From assembly GCA_016840165.1 (NCBI GenBank), contig JAEOSU010000100.1:1-43578 (forward strand): a stretch of 43,578 nucleotides of DNA. The letters are read 5' to 3'. This DNA is from Promethearchaeota archaeon (lineage in GTDB: Archaea; Asgardarchaeota; Lokiarchaeia; Sigyniarchaeales; SOKP01). Under the pieces are notes generated by a model. The model saw only the letters and a list, made by a program, of their open reading frames with translations. It made no database searches and was not told the origin of the DNA. Positions 8,982-17,208 of the stretch are shown here, one piece after another (position 1 is the stretch's first letter; each line of letters starts with the position of its first letter). Made by a program: the position numbers and the translations under genes.

Positions 8982-9773
8982 ATGCCAAGAAAATATACCT
9001 ATGGACCATTTCAATCAAGAAGATTAGGCTTATCCTTAGGAGTTGATATTTTAACTAAACAAAAAACATGTACTTATGACTGTGTCTATTGTGAAATAGG
9101 TACTACATCGCTTCTGGTACCACCAACTTATGAATTAAACAATCCACCCTCTGCCCTTTATCGGAAAGAAATAAAAGAAATGATGAGATTGTTTCCAAAT
9201 TTAGATTCCATTACTTTTGGATATAATGGAGAACCGACGCTTAATTCTCATTTGGCAGATTTCTTTAAAATTACTTTAGAAGAACATTCAGAAGTAAAAT
9301 GGCTTGAAACAGAGCCTTATATTAGTTTATTTACAAATTCGAGCACTGTGCATTTAGAAAAAGTAAGAAATAGAATTAAAAATTTTGATTACGTACTAGC
9401 AAAATTAGACGTGGGTAGTGATGATGAATTCATACGAACGAACCGTCCTCATGAAAAAGTACCCAGTATTGAGACAATCATCAATTCGTTAAGTAAATTA
9501 AGACAGATGATGAAGAAAAAAAAATTTGGCATTCAAAGTTTAATTTATAATTCATACCGAAAAGATTTTTATTCAAATAATAATGAAAAGAATATAATTA
9601 ATTTAGGCAATGCTATTAAAAAAATTAAGCCCGATACAGTTCAGATATATTCTATTGCGAGAATTCCTTCCGAATATTTTGTATATGCAATTAGTGATAA
9701 ACGAAAAAAAAGTATTGTTAAGACTTTAAAAGAAATTATTAATAATGATGCTATAGAGGTAAATTATTATTAA
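8982..9773 (+). CDS. Radical SAM protein (COG0731/TYW1-related group)
   Basis: A 263-residue protein beginning with YGPFQSRRLGLSLGVD and the 4Fe-4S motif C30-TYD-C34-VY-C37 (CxxxCxxC) that binds S-adenosylmethionine. The SRRLG...SLG opening followed by TCTYDCVYC is typical of the short archaeal/bacterial group related to wyosine-base enzymes, which lacks a flavodoxin domain. The glycine-rich segment FGYNGEPTLN follows. The exact reaction is unknown and it need not be tRNA modification. It is adjacent to the hydrolase upstream and 43 bp from the ROK kinase downstream. Confidence 0.85.
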   Translation: MPRKYTYGPFQSRRLGLSLGVDILTKQKTCTYDCVYCEIGTTSLLVPPTYELNNPPSALYRKEIKEMMRLFPNLDSITFGYNGEPTLNSHLADFFKITLEEHSEVKWLETEPYISLFTNSSTVHLEKVRNRIKNFDYVLAKLDVGSDDEFIRTNRPHEKVPSIETIINSLSKLRQMMKKKKFGIQSLIYNSYRKDFYSNNNEKNIINLGNAIKKIKPDTVQIYSIARIPSEYFVYAISDKRKKSIVKTLKEIINNDAIEVNYY

Positions 9774-9806
9774 GTATAAATTCCATATTGTAATATGATC
9801 TAAGTT

Positions 9807-9810
9807 GGTG
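9807..9810 (+). promoter_or_regulatory. Shine-Dalgarno deciding the ROK kinase start
   Basis: GGTG lies 6 bases before ATG 9817. Reading in-frame TTG 9805 or GTG 9808 as the start would put the ribosome site inside the gene. Confidence 0.5.
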
Positions 9811-9816
9811 TTAAAA

Positions 9817-10818
9817 ATGGCAAAATATATAATTGGAATCGACATTGGAGGCACATGGATTCGCGTAGCATTATGTACCGACGATTTAAATGATGCAAAT
9901 ATGATTTTTAAAGCGATAGAAACTCCAAAAGACACGGAATATTCAATATCAAATAGTTTAATTGTGATGATTACTGAGCTATTATATGATAACAAAATAA
10001 GAGAAGAGGAAATAGCTGGAATAGGGCTAGCTTCAGCTGGACCATTAGACATGAAAAAAGGAGAGATATTTAATAATGCTAATTTAGGATTTAAAGTCAT
10101 TCCCTTAAAAGCCCCTCTTGAAGAGAAATTTCCAAGAATTCCTATTTATTTAATTAATGATGGGAATGCTTCAGTATTGGGAGTCCATTATTTCGAAGCA
10201 GATGAAGAGGAAAAAGAGAATTTGGTTTATATCACAATGTCAACAGGAATAGGAGGAGGAGTTATTTGTGATGGTCGCCTTTTACTTGGAAAGGAAGGAA
10301 ATGCTGCAGAGATAGGACATGGTGTTGTAGATCCAAGTAGCATAATTCAGTGCAATTGTGGTGCTAATGGATGTTGGGAAGTGTATAGTTCAGGGACAGG
10401 AATTAAAAATAGAGCCTTAGAAAATATAAAAGAGACAAAATTAAGCTCTCGAATATTGATGATTATGATTGATAACGATATTGAAAAGATTAATGCGAAA
10501 TATATATTTCAGGCAGCTAAAGGCGGAGATAAGTTTTCAAAAAGTATCATCAATATGAGTATCTATTATTCAAAAATCGGAATTGGACTTATCAACAACT
10601 TCTATGATTGTTCGTCTATATATTTTGGCGGAGCAATTATGCATGATCATGAATTAATTATACCTGAATTGAAAAGGCAGTTTGAGACTGATCCAATTCA
10701 GTATACTATTAATCACCCTCCAAAAATCAAAGTCACCAAATACTTAGATGACATTGGGTTAAGAGGGGCATTAGTCTTGGTAAAGTATAAGTTAGAAGGA
10801 AATCCGGTTATTCCTTAA
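9817..10818 (+). CDS. ROK-family sugar kinase
   Basis: A 333-residue protein. The N-terminal phosphate-binding motif is GIDIGGTW, a second glycine-rich motif is STGIGGGV, and the ROK zinc motif CNCGANGCWE is complete. Members phosphorylate glucose, N-acetylmannosamine, N-acetylglucosamine or related sugars using ATP; the specific sugar cannot be read from sequence. It lies 20 bp before a phosphohexomutase. The pair would convert a free hexose to hexose-6-phosphate and then hexose-1-phosphate for nucleotide-sugar synthesis, which is inference from context. ATG 9817 is chosen over TTG 9805 because GGTG fits as its Shine-Dalgarno. Confidence 0.9.
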   Translation: MAKYIIGIDIGGTWIRVALCTDDLNDANMIFKAIETPKDTEYSISNSLIVMITELLYDNKIREEEIAGIGLASAGPLDMKKGEIFNNANLGFKVIPLKAPLEEKFPRIPIYLINDGNASVLGVHYFEADEEEKENLVYITMSTGIGGGVICDGRLLLGKEGNAAEIGHGVVDPSSIIQCNCGANGCWEVYSSGTGIKNRALENIKETKLSSRILMIMIDNDIEKINAKYIFQAAKGGDKFSKSIINMSIYYSKIGIGLINNFYDCSSIYFGGAIMHDHELIIPELKRQFETDPIQYTINHPPKIKVTKYLDDIGLRGALVLVKYKLEGNPVIP

Positions 10819-10838
10819 ATAAACTTTCAGGAATTAAT

Positions 10839-12278
10839 ATGATTCAGGATAATCTTATATTCACATTCAGCGGAATACGGGGAATCATAGATAAAGGATT
10901 AAATTTTGAGGTTGCAAAAAAGCTTGGGATTGCTTTTGGTGAATGGTTTCCATATTCTAAAAAACAGATTATTCTTGGTAAGGATACAAGACCCAGTAGT
11001 ACAATTTTAGAGAAAGGAATAACTGAAGGATTATTATTACATAATTTTGATATAATTAATGTAGGTATTTGTCCAACTCCTATAATCATCCATACGAAAA
11101 ATAGATTAAAAGTTCCCTCAGGAATCATAATTACAGGTTCCCACAATACTGAAGAATGGAATGGAGTCAAACTGATTGCCAAAAATTCTTTTTTAGGAGA
11201 CGAAGCTTTAATTAAAATTGCAAATATGTTGAAAACAATAGATCTCAGCTCCTATTCTGTGATTCATAACCAAATTCCATCAAAAATAACGAATCTGAAT
11301 CCTATTCAAGATTATTTACATATTTTATATCAAAATATTGATTATGAAAAAATTAAAAAGCAAAATAGGTTAAGAGTAGTAGTAGATACCGGAGCAGGAG
11401 CGGGTAAATATGTAACTCCGCAATTGCTCAAGGATTTAGGATGTGAGGTAAAGATCATCAATAATGACTTATATGTGAATCATAAATTTCCCAGAGCAAT
11501 TGAACCTGTTAAGAAAAATCTAACAGACCTAATTATGGAAGTTTGGCAAGGTAAGTATGATATTGGATTCGCCCACGATAGTGATGCGGACCGATTAGCA
11601 ATCATTGGAGAGAATGGTATTTGCTACCCAGAGGATGTAGGTTTAGCACTAATCACTGAACATTTTTTAAAAAATCATATTCAAGACTCTGATGAAGTTA
11701 TTTTTATCACTAATTTAGCATCATCTCTTATGTTTGAGGTCTTGGCTGAACGATATGGAGCAGAAATTGTTCGCACTCCGATTGGAGAGAAATTTTTAAT
11801 TGAAGAGATATCTATTTTGATGGGAAAGAAAAATACAAGCACAAAGAGCTGTGTCATACTTGGAGGGGAGGGATCTTGTGGTGGAGCAATTTTTCCGGAC
11901 TTTAATCTCACACGAGATGCTATATTTGCTGTTGCTAAGATTGTGGAAATTTTAATTGACACGAATCAAAAGATTTCCAAATTAGTAAAGCAATTGCCTA
12001 AGTATTATTCGTACAGAAGTTCCATCCCGATTAAAAATCAGGAAATTAACACTATTATTAAAGAGACAAAAAGACATCTTATTCAAGAAGGAGAAAAGGT
12101 TAACCAAATTAATAATGATCTTCGATTTGGAGAGGGAAAAGAATGGTTTGTGTTAATTCATCCTTCTAATACAGAGCCAATAATTAGAGTTATAAGCGAA
12201 GCGAGGATTGATTCTTCGGCCAGATTGTATTGTGAGGCTACAACAGAATTAATTAAGTTAGTGCTTTCTACATTATAA
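10839..12278 (+). CDS. Phosphoglucomutase/phosphomannomutase/phosphoglucosamine mutase family protein
   Basis: A 479-residue alpha-D-phosphohexomutase. All four family signatures are present: the opening FSGIRGII, the phosphoserine loop TGSHN (Ser101; canonical TASHNP), the metal loop DSDADR (Asp247, Asp249, Asp251), the sugar loop GGEGSCGG, and the phosphate-binding HPSNTEPIIRV near the C-terminus. It interconverts hexose-6- and hexose-1-phosphates; the loop sequences do not settle whether Glc, Man or GlcN is used. AGGA lies upstream of ATG. It is co-directional with the ROK kinase and likely co-transcribed. Confidence 0.92.
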   Translation: MIQDNLIFTFSGIRGIIDKGLNFEVAKKLGIAFGEWFPYSKKQIILGKDTRPSSTILEKGITEGLLLHNFDIINVGICPTPIIIHTKNRLKVPSGIIITGSHNTEEWNGVKLIAKNSFLGDEALIKIANMLKTIDLSSYSVIHNQIPSKITNLNPIQDYLHILYQNIDYEKIKKQNRLRVVVDTGAGAGKYVTPQLLKDLGCEVKIINNDLYVNHKFPRAIEPVKKNLTDLIMEVWQGKYDIGFAHDSDADRLAIIGENGICYPEDVGLALITEHFLKNHIQDSDEVIFITNLASSLMFEVLAERYGAEIVRTPIGEKFLIEEISILMGKKNTSTKSCVILGGEGSCGGAIFPDFNLTRDAIFAVAKIVEILIDTNQKISKLVKQLPKYYSYRSSIPIKNQEINTIIKETKRHLIQEGEKVNQINNDLRFGEGKEWFVLIHPSNTEPIIRVISEARIDSSARLYCEATTELIKLVLSTL

Positions 12279-12432
12279 TTGGATTAAGAACTAATTCTTG
12301 TGAAGGTACTATAGATTTCCAATAGACTTTTCCCATTAGATTCCCATATTTTTAATTTTATTTCAAAATCAAACGCTATATTTATATATTAAAGTGTAAT
12401 ATAGAATTATATTAAACATAATCGTGTATGTA

Positions 12433-12524
12433 GTTATGGTATTAAAAAATAATGGATGGAGGTATTTTTGTTTGAATTATTCATCAGTCTATAGTCCATC
12501 TGCTATTCAATTAAATACCATAAC
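12433..12524. repeat. Nested inverted repeat / possible RNA hairpin
   Basis: GTTATGGTATT (12433-12443) is perfectly complementary to AATACCATAAC (12514-12524). Inside it, GATGGA (12455-12460) pairs with TCCATC (12495-12500) about the same centre, followed by TAT/ATA after a small internal loop. A GGAGG sequence sits on the 5' inner arm, so folding could hide a ribosome site. It is either a regulatory RNA upstream of the MFS gene or a remnant of a small mobile element. Confidence 0.5.
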
Positions 12525-12736
12525 CTCAATGTTAATTGGAGATATAGTAAACATTCCAATGACATTGATTCTATAGAAGAATTATTTCATTATTGCTTTA
12601 ACTTCTCTTTATACTCCATTGATATCTAATTGAACACTAATTTCTATCTCTAATTTTCTTTTATACCTTGAATTCATTGAATTCACTAATTCTAGGACAG
12701 ATTAATGTTTAAGAAATTAAAATTAGGAAAAAAAGT

Positions 12737-12740
12737 GTGA
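12737..12740 (+). promoter_or_regulatory. GTGA-type Shine-Dalgarno of the MFS gene
   Basis: GTGA is nine bases upstream of ATG 12746 (first base to first base). The same GTG is in frame and could be mistaken for the start. Confidence 0.4.
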
Positions 12741-12745
12741 ATATT

Positions 12746-13990
12746 ATGTCAGAATTGAAGAATTACACTGGAGAGAGGCTTATTAAATCTCCAAAAGGAA
12801 AAGAAAAAAGAAAAACTCCCTGGAAATTAAACATTTTAAAATTGTATCTGTTTAATTTTTTTATGGGGTTTCATATGATCAGTGGAATTCTTTTACCATT
12901 TTTCCTCACTTGGGGTAAATTAACCTTTGTAGAAATTATGATTCTACAAAGTTTTTTTACGTTAATGATTTTGGTATTAGAAATTCCTTGTGGAGCTATA
13001 TCCGATTATATTAGTAGAAGATTATCGTTAATTTTAGGAGCATTATCAACTGCGTTAGCAGCATTAATCTATGGAAGTTTCTCTAATATCTTCATATTTA
13101 TGATTGGAGAGACATTATTTGCGCTTGGTCATTCATTGATATCCGGAACTGATACGGCATTTCTCTACGATACCTTAAAAAAAATGAAAAGAAACGATCA
13201 ACTTACTAAATTTGCAGCTCGAAATAGAAGCTTTATGTTACTAGGAATAGCTTTATCAGCACCCATAGGAAGTTTAATTGGAAGTGCCATTTCACTAAAC
13301 TTGGTAATGACATTGATGTTTATACCATTTATTATAGCAATGATTATCTCAATTAGCTTTAAAGAACCATTGATGGAAGAGGAAAATATGAAATCACCTA
13401 ATTACTTTCAGGTCATTAAAACTGGATTTAAAGAACTCAGAAATAATAAGATTCTTAGAATTTTAGCTTTTGATTTAGTAATTGTAGAATCATTGACATT
13501 TTTCTTAATATGGACCTATCAAGTGTATCTGGATAAATTATATTTTCCCTTAGAATTCTTTGGTCTTATATCCGCATCGATGACTATTACTCAAATCGTT
13601 TTCAATAACCTAATTAATTCATTCAAGAAGCAATTTAGAAATACACGTCGATTCTTACAAGTTTATACTATTATTCCAGGATTAGGATTTATCTTTATGG
13701 CATTGATCTATTTTACTCCGGTCAGTATTACTTTAATTCTGATAGTTATTGGGTTTGGATTTTCAAGAAGTCTGATATTTATACAGGGAATCAACAAGCA
13801 AATTGAATCAAATAACAGAGCAACTGTAATAAGTACAATAAATATGATTACTAGTCTGATTAGGACTGCGGTTTATCCATTGATTGGCACATTGGTGATG
13901 ATGAATCTTAACCTAACTTTTATAAGTTTAGGAGCGATAATACTGATAACAGGATTTTTTACAAGAGTAAAACATAAATATCTCAAATAA
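12746..13990 (+). CDS. Major facilitator superfamily transporter
   Basis: A 414-residue integral membrane protein with about 12 hydrophobic helices. The loop after helix 2 reads GAISDYISRRLSL, an MFS motif A (G...D..GRR) variant. A charged central loop (around residues 205-225) separates the two six-helix halves. It is a secondary transporter driven by ion gradients; the substrate is unknown. It stands alone, converging on uvrC with only 8 bp between stops. GTG 12737 would add three residues. Confidence 0.88.
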   Translation: MSELKNYTGERLIKSPKGKEKRKTPWKLNILKLYLFNFFMGFHMISGILLPFFLTWGKLTFVEIMILQSFFTLMILVLEIPCGAISDYISRRLSLILGALSTALAALIYGSFSNIFIFMIGETLFALGHSLISGTDTAFLYDTLKKMKRNDQLTKFAARNRSFMLLGIALSAPIGSLIGSAISLNLVMTLMFIPFIIAMIISISFKEPLMEEENMKSPNYFQVIKTGFKELRNNKILRILAFDLVIVESLTFFLIWTYQVYLDKLYFPLEFFGLISASMTITQIVFNNLINSFKKQFRNTRRFLQVYTIIPGLGFIFMALIYFTPVSITLILIVIGFGFSRSLIFIQGINKQIESNNRATVISTINMITSLIRTAVYPLIGTLVMMNLNLTFISLGAIILITGFFTRVKHKYLK

Positions 13991-13998
13991 TCAAGAAT

Positions 13999-15852
13999 TT
14001 AATTATCTTTTTTTTTATTTAGTTTTTTTAAATCATTTATAATGGCTTCTGCTAATTTATTTCCAACAACTTGGGATAATTCTTCTGAAGTTGCTTTTTT
14101 AATATTATTTACACTACCAAAATGAGATAAAAGCTTATTTCTAGTAACAGGACCAATCCCTTTTATATCATCTAAAATAGAACCGGTGATTCTTTTTATT
14201 CTTTGCTTTTTATGAAGCCTTACAGCAAAACGGTGGGCTTCATCGCGTATATGCTGAAATAGCTCGAGTAACGGAGAATTCGTGGGAAGAACTATTGGTT
14301 CTTTTTGATTTGATATGAATATTTCTTCAAATCTTTTTGCTAACCCAATAATCGGTATTCCTTCAAGTCCTAAATCTTTTAAAACGGAGATTCCTGCATT
14401 GAGCTGTCCTTTACCTCCATCTACTAAAATTAAATCTGGAAGTGTGTAGTTTCTTTCCAAGAGCATCGAATAGCGTCTCCTAATAACTTCTTTCATCATT
14501 GCGATATCATCTGGAGTACTTTTAGACCGAATTTTAAAATGACGATAATATTTTTTATATGGCTTTCCCTCAAGAAAGTAAACCATCGAACCAGTAGCAT
14601 CTTTACCTTCAATATTAGAGATATCGAAACCTTCTATTATTCTTGGAGTATTAGAAAGGCTAAACAAAGCCTTCGCCTCTTCTAATGCTTTCATTATTTT
14701 TTGCTCTGACCTTTCTTTAATAATATTCATTTCAATTGCTTGATTCACCATTACTTTAGCATTTTTATTTGCGATTCTAAGTAATCCGGATTCTGCTTCT
14801 AAAGGAGTCCTTATTTGAATAAGAGGATTATCTTCATTTAGTATTTGTTTTATTATTTCAATTTCTTCAAATAATTCAGGTACAATGATTATATCTGGTA
14901 TCTTCTGCTTAAGGTTTTGATAAAATTGGGAAATTATTGAGGAAATTGTCTCATTTTTGATAAATATTTTTCCTTTTAAATCAATTGTAAATGAACTTCG
15001 GTTTAGGATCCTCCCTTCGCGTATATGAATTATTATTACTGCAAGAAATTGTTGATCTTTATCAGAATAATACCCGATAATATCTTTATTTTCTTTTAAT
15101 TCCAAAATAACATTTTGAGTAGAAGTGGAATGATCAATAGCTTGTAATTTGTCTCTCCAGAAAGCAGCCACCTCATAGTCTAAATCTATTGCAGCTTTCT
15201 TCATTTTTTCTTTTATATCTTGCCTTAACTGAGTGGTCTCGCCTTTTAAAAATAGTTCAATCTTTTGAATATTTTCTTTATAATCTTCTTTGCTAATTGC
15301 TCCAATACAAGGACCTGGACAAAGGTTTAACTGATAATATATACAAGGTCTTTTCTTTTGTTTAATTTTCTTTTTGCATGAACAATAGGGGAATAATTTT
15401 CTTAAATCTCGCAGGATTCTAATGATCTCTTTTTTATCAGTATAGGGTCCTAGAAATACGTTTTCCTTTGAATATTTTTCTGGTCCTCGAATTACTCGAA
15501 TACGAGGATATTCCTCAGAATAAAAAATAGCAACCCACGGATAAGTCTTAGAATCTCGCATAATTACGTTAAAGCGAGGTTGATGCTTTTTTATTTGTAT
15601 GTTTTCTAGGATTGAGGCTTCTTTTTCATTCTCTGTGACAATATACTCCAAATTTGCGATATTCTTAACGAGTTCATTGATTTTCTCCTCATAATATGGA
15701 TCTGTGTAGCTAGTTTTCAAGAAATACTGATTTACACGCTTTCGTAAATTCTTTGCTTTTCCAACATAGATGATTTTATTGTTTCTATCAAGAAATAAAT
15801 AAACTCCTGGTTCATTAGGTAAACTTTTTCTCTGAAGCTCTAAATCAGACAT
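13999..15852 (-). CDS. uvrC: UvrABC excinuclease subunit C
   Basis: A 617-residue protein of normal bacterial UvrC length. It has an N-terminal GIY-YIG nuclease (GVYLF at 16-20, YVGKAKNLRKRV at 29-40), a Cys-rich segment (CSCKK...CIYYQLNLCPGPC, about 155-182), a UVR helix (~205-235), a C-terminal RNase-H-like nuclease domain and a final helix-hairpin-helix (DDIKGIGPVTRNKLLSHFG). It makes the dual incision in nucleotide excision repair together with UvrA and UvrB, neither of which lies in this window. The system is bacterial in origin and present in only some archaea, so ancient transfer is likely. Confidence 0.96.
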   Translation of the reverse strand: MSDLELQRKSLPNEPGVYLFLDRNNKIIYVGKAKNLRKRVNQYFLKTSYTDPYYEEKINELVKNIANLEYIVTENEKEASILENIQIKKHQPRFNVIMRDSKTYPWVAIFYSEEYPRIRVIRGPEKYSKENVFLGPYTDKKEIIRILRDLRKLFPYCSCKKKIKQKKRPCIYYQLNLCPGPCIGAISKEDYKENIQKIELFLKGETTQLRQDIKEKMKKAAIDLDYEVAAFWRDKLQAIDHSTSTQNVILELKENKDIIGYYSDKDQQFLAVIIIHIREGRILNRSSFTIDLKGKIFIKNETISSIISQFYQNLKQKIPDIIIVPELFEEIEIIKQILNEDNPLIQIRTPLEAESGLLRIANKNAKVMVNQAIEMNIIKERSEQKIMKALEEAKALFSLSNTPRIIEGFDISNIEGKDATGSMVYFLEGKPYKKYYRHFKIRSKSTPDDIAMMKEVIRRRYSMLLERNYTLPDLILVDGGKGQLNAGISVLKDLGLEGIPIIGLAKRFEEIFISNQKEPIVLPTNSPLLELFQHIRDEAHRFAVRLHKKQRIKRITGSILDDIKGIGPVTRNKLLSHFGSVNNIKKATSEELSQVVGNKLAEAIINDLKKLNKKKDN

Positions 15853-16041
15853 TAGCTGTTTATATAAAGAATATAATGAGTTACTACATTTAATTTGTAA
15901 ATTTGATGTAATAATTTTGAAGTCTATATCAAATTTATTATGAAAGAGATAAATATTTAATTGTTATAATGATTAAACAATAGGGAATAAATAAATCGAA
16001 AGTATTAGAATAAATAATTGAATAATATTAAAAATTGAATT

Positions 16042-16215
16042 ATGAAAACAGTTAAACTTTGTCCTAAGTGCAAGCAAGCAAAGTTAAAACCCGCCATGAA
16101 TGTGAGCGGATGGCTTGCTCCAAACTTACTTGAATGTACTAATTGTAACTACATTGGTGCATTTTATATTGAGGTTGATGCTGATGAAGTGGATAATTTA
16201 GATGAAACGACTTAA
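16042..16215 (+). CDS. Mini zinc-ribbon protein, 57 aa
   Basis: A short intact ORF with ATG and TAA. Two CxxC knuckles, C7-PK-C10 and C32-TN-C35, are separated by 21 residues, which is a treble-clef/zinc-ribbon arrangement; an acidic tail (EVDADEVDNLDE) follows. It lies 47 bp upstream of the R15P isomerase start and points the same way. It may be a small nucleic-acid or protein-binding adaptor; no specific function is recognised. Confidence 0.75.
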   Translation: MKTVKLCPKCKQAKLKPAMNVSGWLAPNLLECTNCNYIGAFYIEVDADEVDNLDETT

Positions 16216-16253
16216 TTCTTAATAATTCTAAAAATAAATATAAAATAACAATA

Positions 16254-16258
16254 GTGAT
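16254..16258 (+). promoter_or_regulatory. GTGAT Shine-Dalgarno of the R15P isomerase
   Basis: GTGAT matches the complement of the archaeal 16S 3' end (GATCACC) and starts nine bases before ATG 16263. The GTG is in frame and easily miscalled as the start. Confidence 0.5.
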
Positions 16259-16262
16259 TTAT

Positions 16263-17207
16263 ATGAAACAATTATTAAAAGATTCTACAAGAATAAAATC
16301 ATTAGAAATCCAAGGAGCTACAAATGTTGCTATAAGTGCTATCAATTTTTTATGTGAATATGCAGATCGTATTAGTAAAAATTTAAATATCGATGACATT
16401 TTTAAAGAACTCTATAAAGCGAGAGATATTTTATTCAATGCAAGGGAAACTGAACCCGCAATGAGAAATGGTCTTAATTTTATAATGAACCGACTAGAAA
16501 AACAAAAACAGGGATTGAATAAGGAGAGAATTTTTAAAATCATCTCTCAATGTAGAGATGAATATAAAAATATGGTAAAGAACTCTAAACAGAGAATAGC
16601 TGAAATAGGAGCGAGAAGATTTCCAGATTCAGGAAGTAAAAAGAAATTTGTCGTGATGACACATTGTCATTCCTCTGTCGTGAATGGAATCTTTTTAGAA
16701 GCCAAGAATCAAGGAAAAGATAATTTTAAAGTTGTAGCCACAGAAACTCAACCAATACTACAAGGAAGGAAGACAGTAAAAAAATTGCTCAAAAATGGGA
16801 TTGAAGTTATACACATCATAGACAGTGCTATGCGCTGGGCTGTAAATAACTTGGATGTTGATTTAATAATCATTGGCGCTGATTCATTAACCTCAGAAGG
16901 AACAATCATAAATAAAATCGGTTCTAGGTTATTAGCGCTAGTTGCTCATGAAGAACACGTGCCATTTTATGTAGCATCTCCTCTCTTAAAGTATAATCCA
17001 CAAACATCCTTTGGAATTCTTGAAAAAATTGAAATGAGGGACTCAAAAGAAATTTGGGAAAATGCTCCTGAAAATCTTCAAATTTTGAATCCAGCATTTG
17101 AGACAGTAAGTCGAAGATACATCGATGGATTGATAAGCGAAGCGGGGATCTTTGCTCCTAGTCATGTACATACGTATTTCACAAAATTATACCCTGATTT
17201 AATTTAA
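16263..17207 (+). CDS. Ribose-1,5-bisphosphate isomerase
   Basis: A 314-residue member of the eIF2B-alpha/MtnA-like isomerase family, close to the archaeal R15P isomerase. The catalytic Cys is C135 in VMTHCHSS and the catalytic Asp is D207 in IIIGADSLTSEG, followed by the family segment INKIGS. It converts ribose-1,5-bisphosphate to ribulose-1,5-bisphosphate, the RuBisCO substrate, in the archaeal AMP/nucleoside degradation pathway. It converges on a form III RuBisCO gene with one base between the stop codons. The third enzyme, AMP phosphorylase, is not in this window. Confidence 0.93.
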   Translation: MKQLLKDSTRIKSLEIQGATNVAISAINFLCEYADRISKNLNIDDIFKELYKARDILFNARETEPAMRNGLNFIMNRLEKQKQGLNKERIFKIISQCRDEYKNMVKNSKQRIAEIGARRFPDSGSKKKFVVMTHCHSSVVNGIFLEAKNQGKDNFKVVATETQPILQGRKTVKKLLKNGIEVIHIIDSAMRWAVNNLDVDLIIIGADSLTSEGTIINKIGSRLLALVAHEEHVPFYVASPLLKYNPQTSFGILEKIEMRDSKEIWENAPENLQILNPAFETVSRRYIDGLISEAGIFAPSHVHTYFTKLYPDLI

Positions 17208-17208
17208 A

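Larger units (their letters stand above)
12279..12745 (+). other. 458-bp non-coding stretch before the MFS gene
   Basis: There is no credible gene on either strand. It holds a TATA-like AT run (about 12370-12420), a nested inverted repeat (12433-12524) enclosing a GGAGG site with an 8-codon ORF, and an 11-codon ORF (12704-12739) overlapping the MFS start region. No tRNA or known riboswitch is recognised. Confidence 0.5.

Noticed and set aside
12435..12524. A tRNA or known riboswitch in the 12.3-12.7 kb gap
   Set aside because: The inverted repeat has no cloverleaf arms, T-loop or recognised aptamer core.
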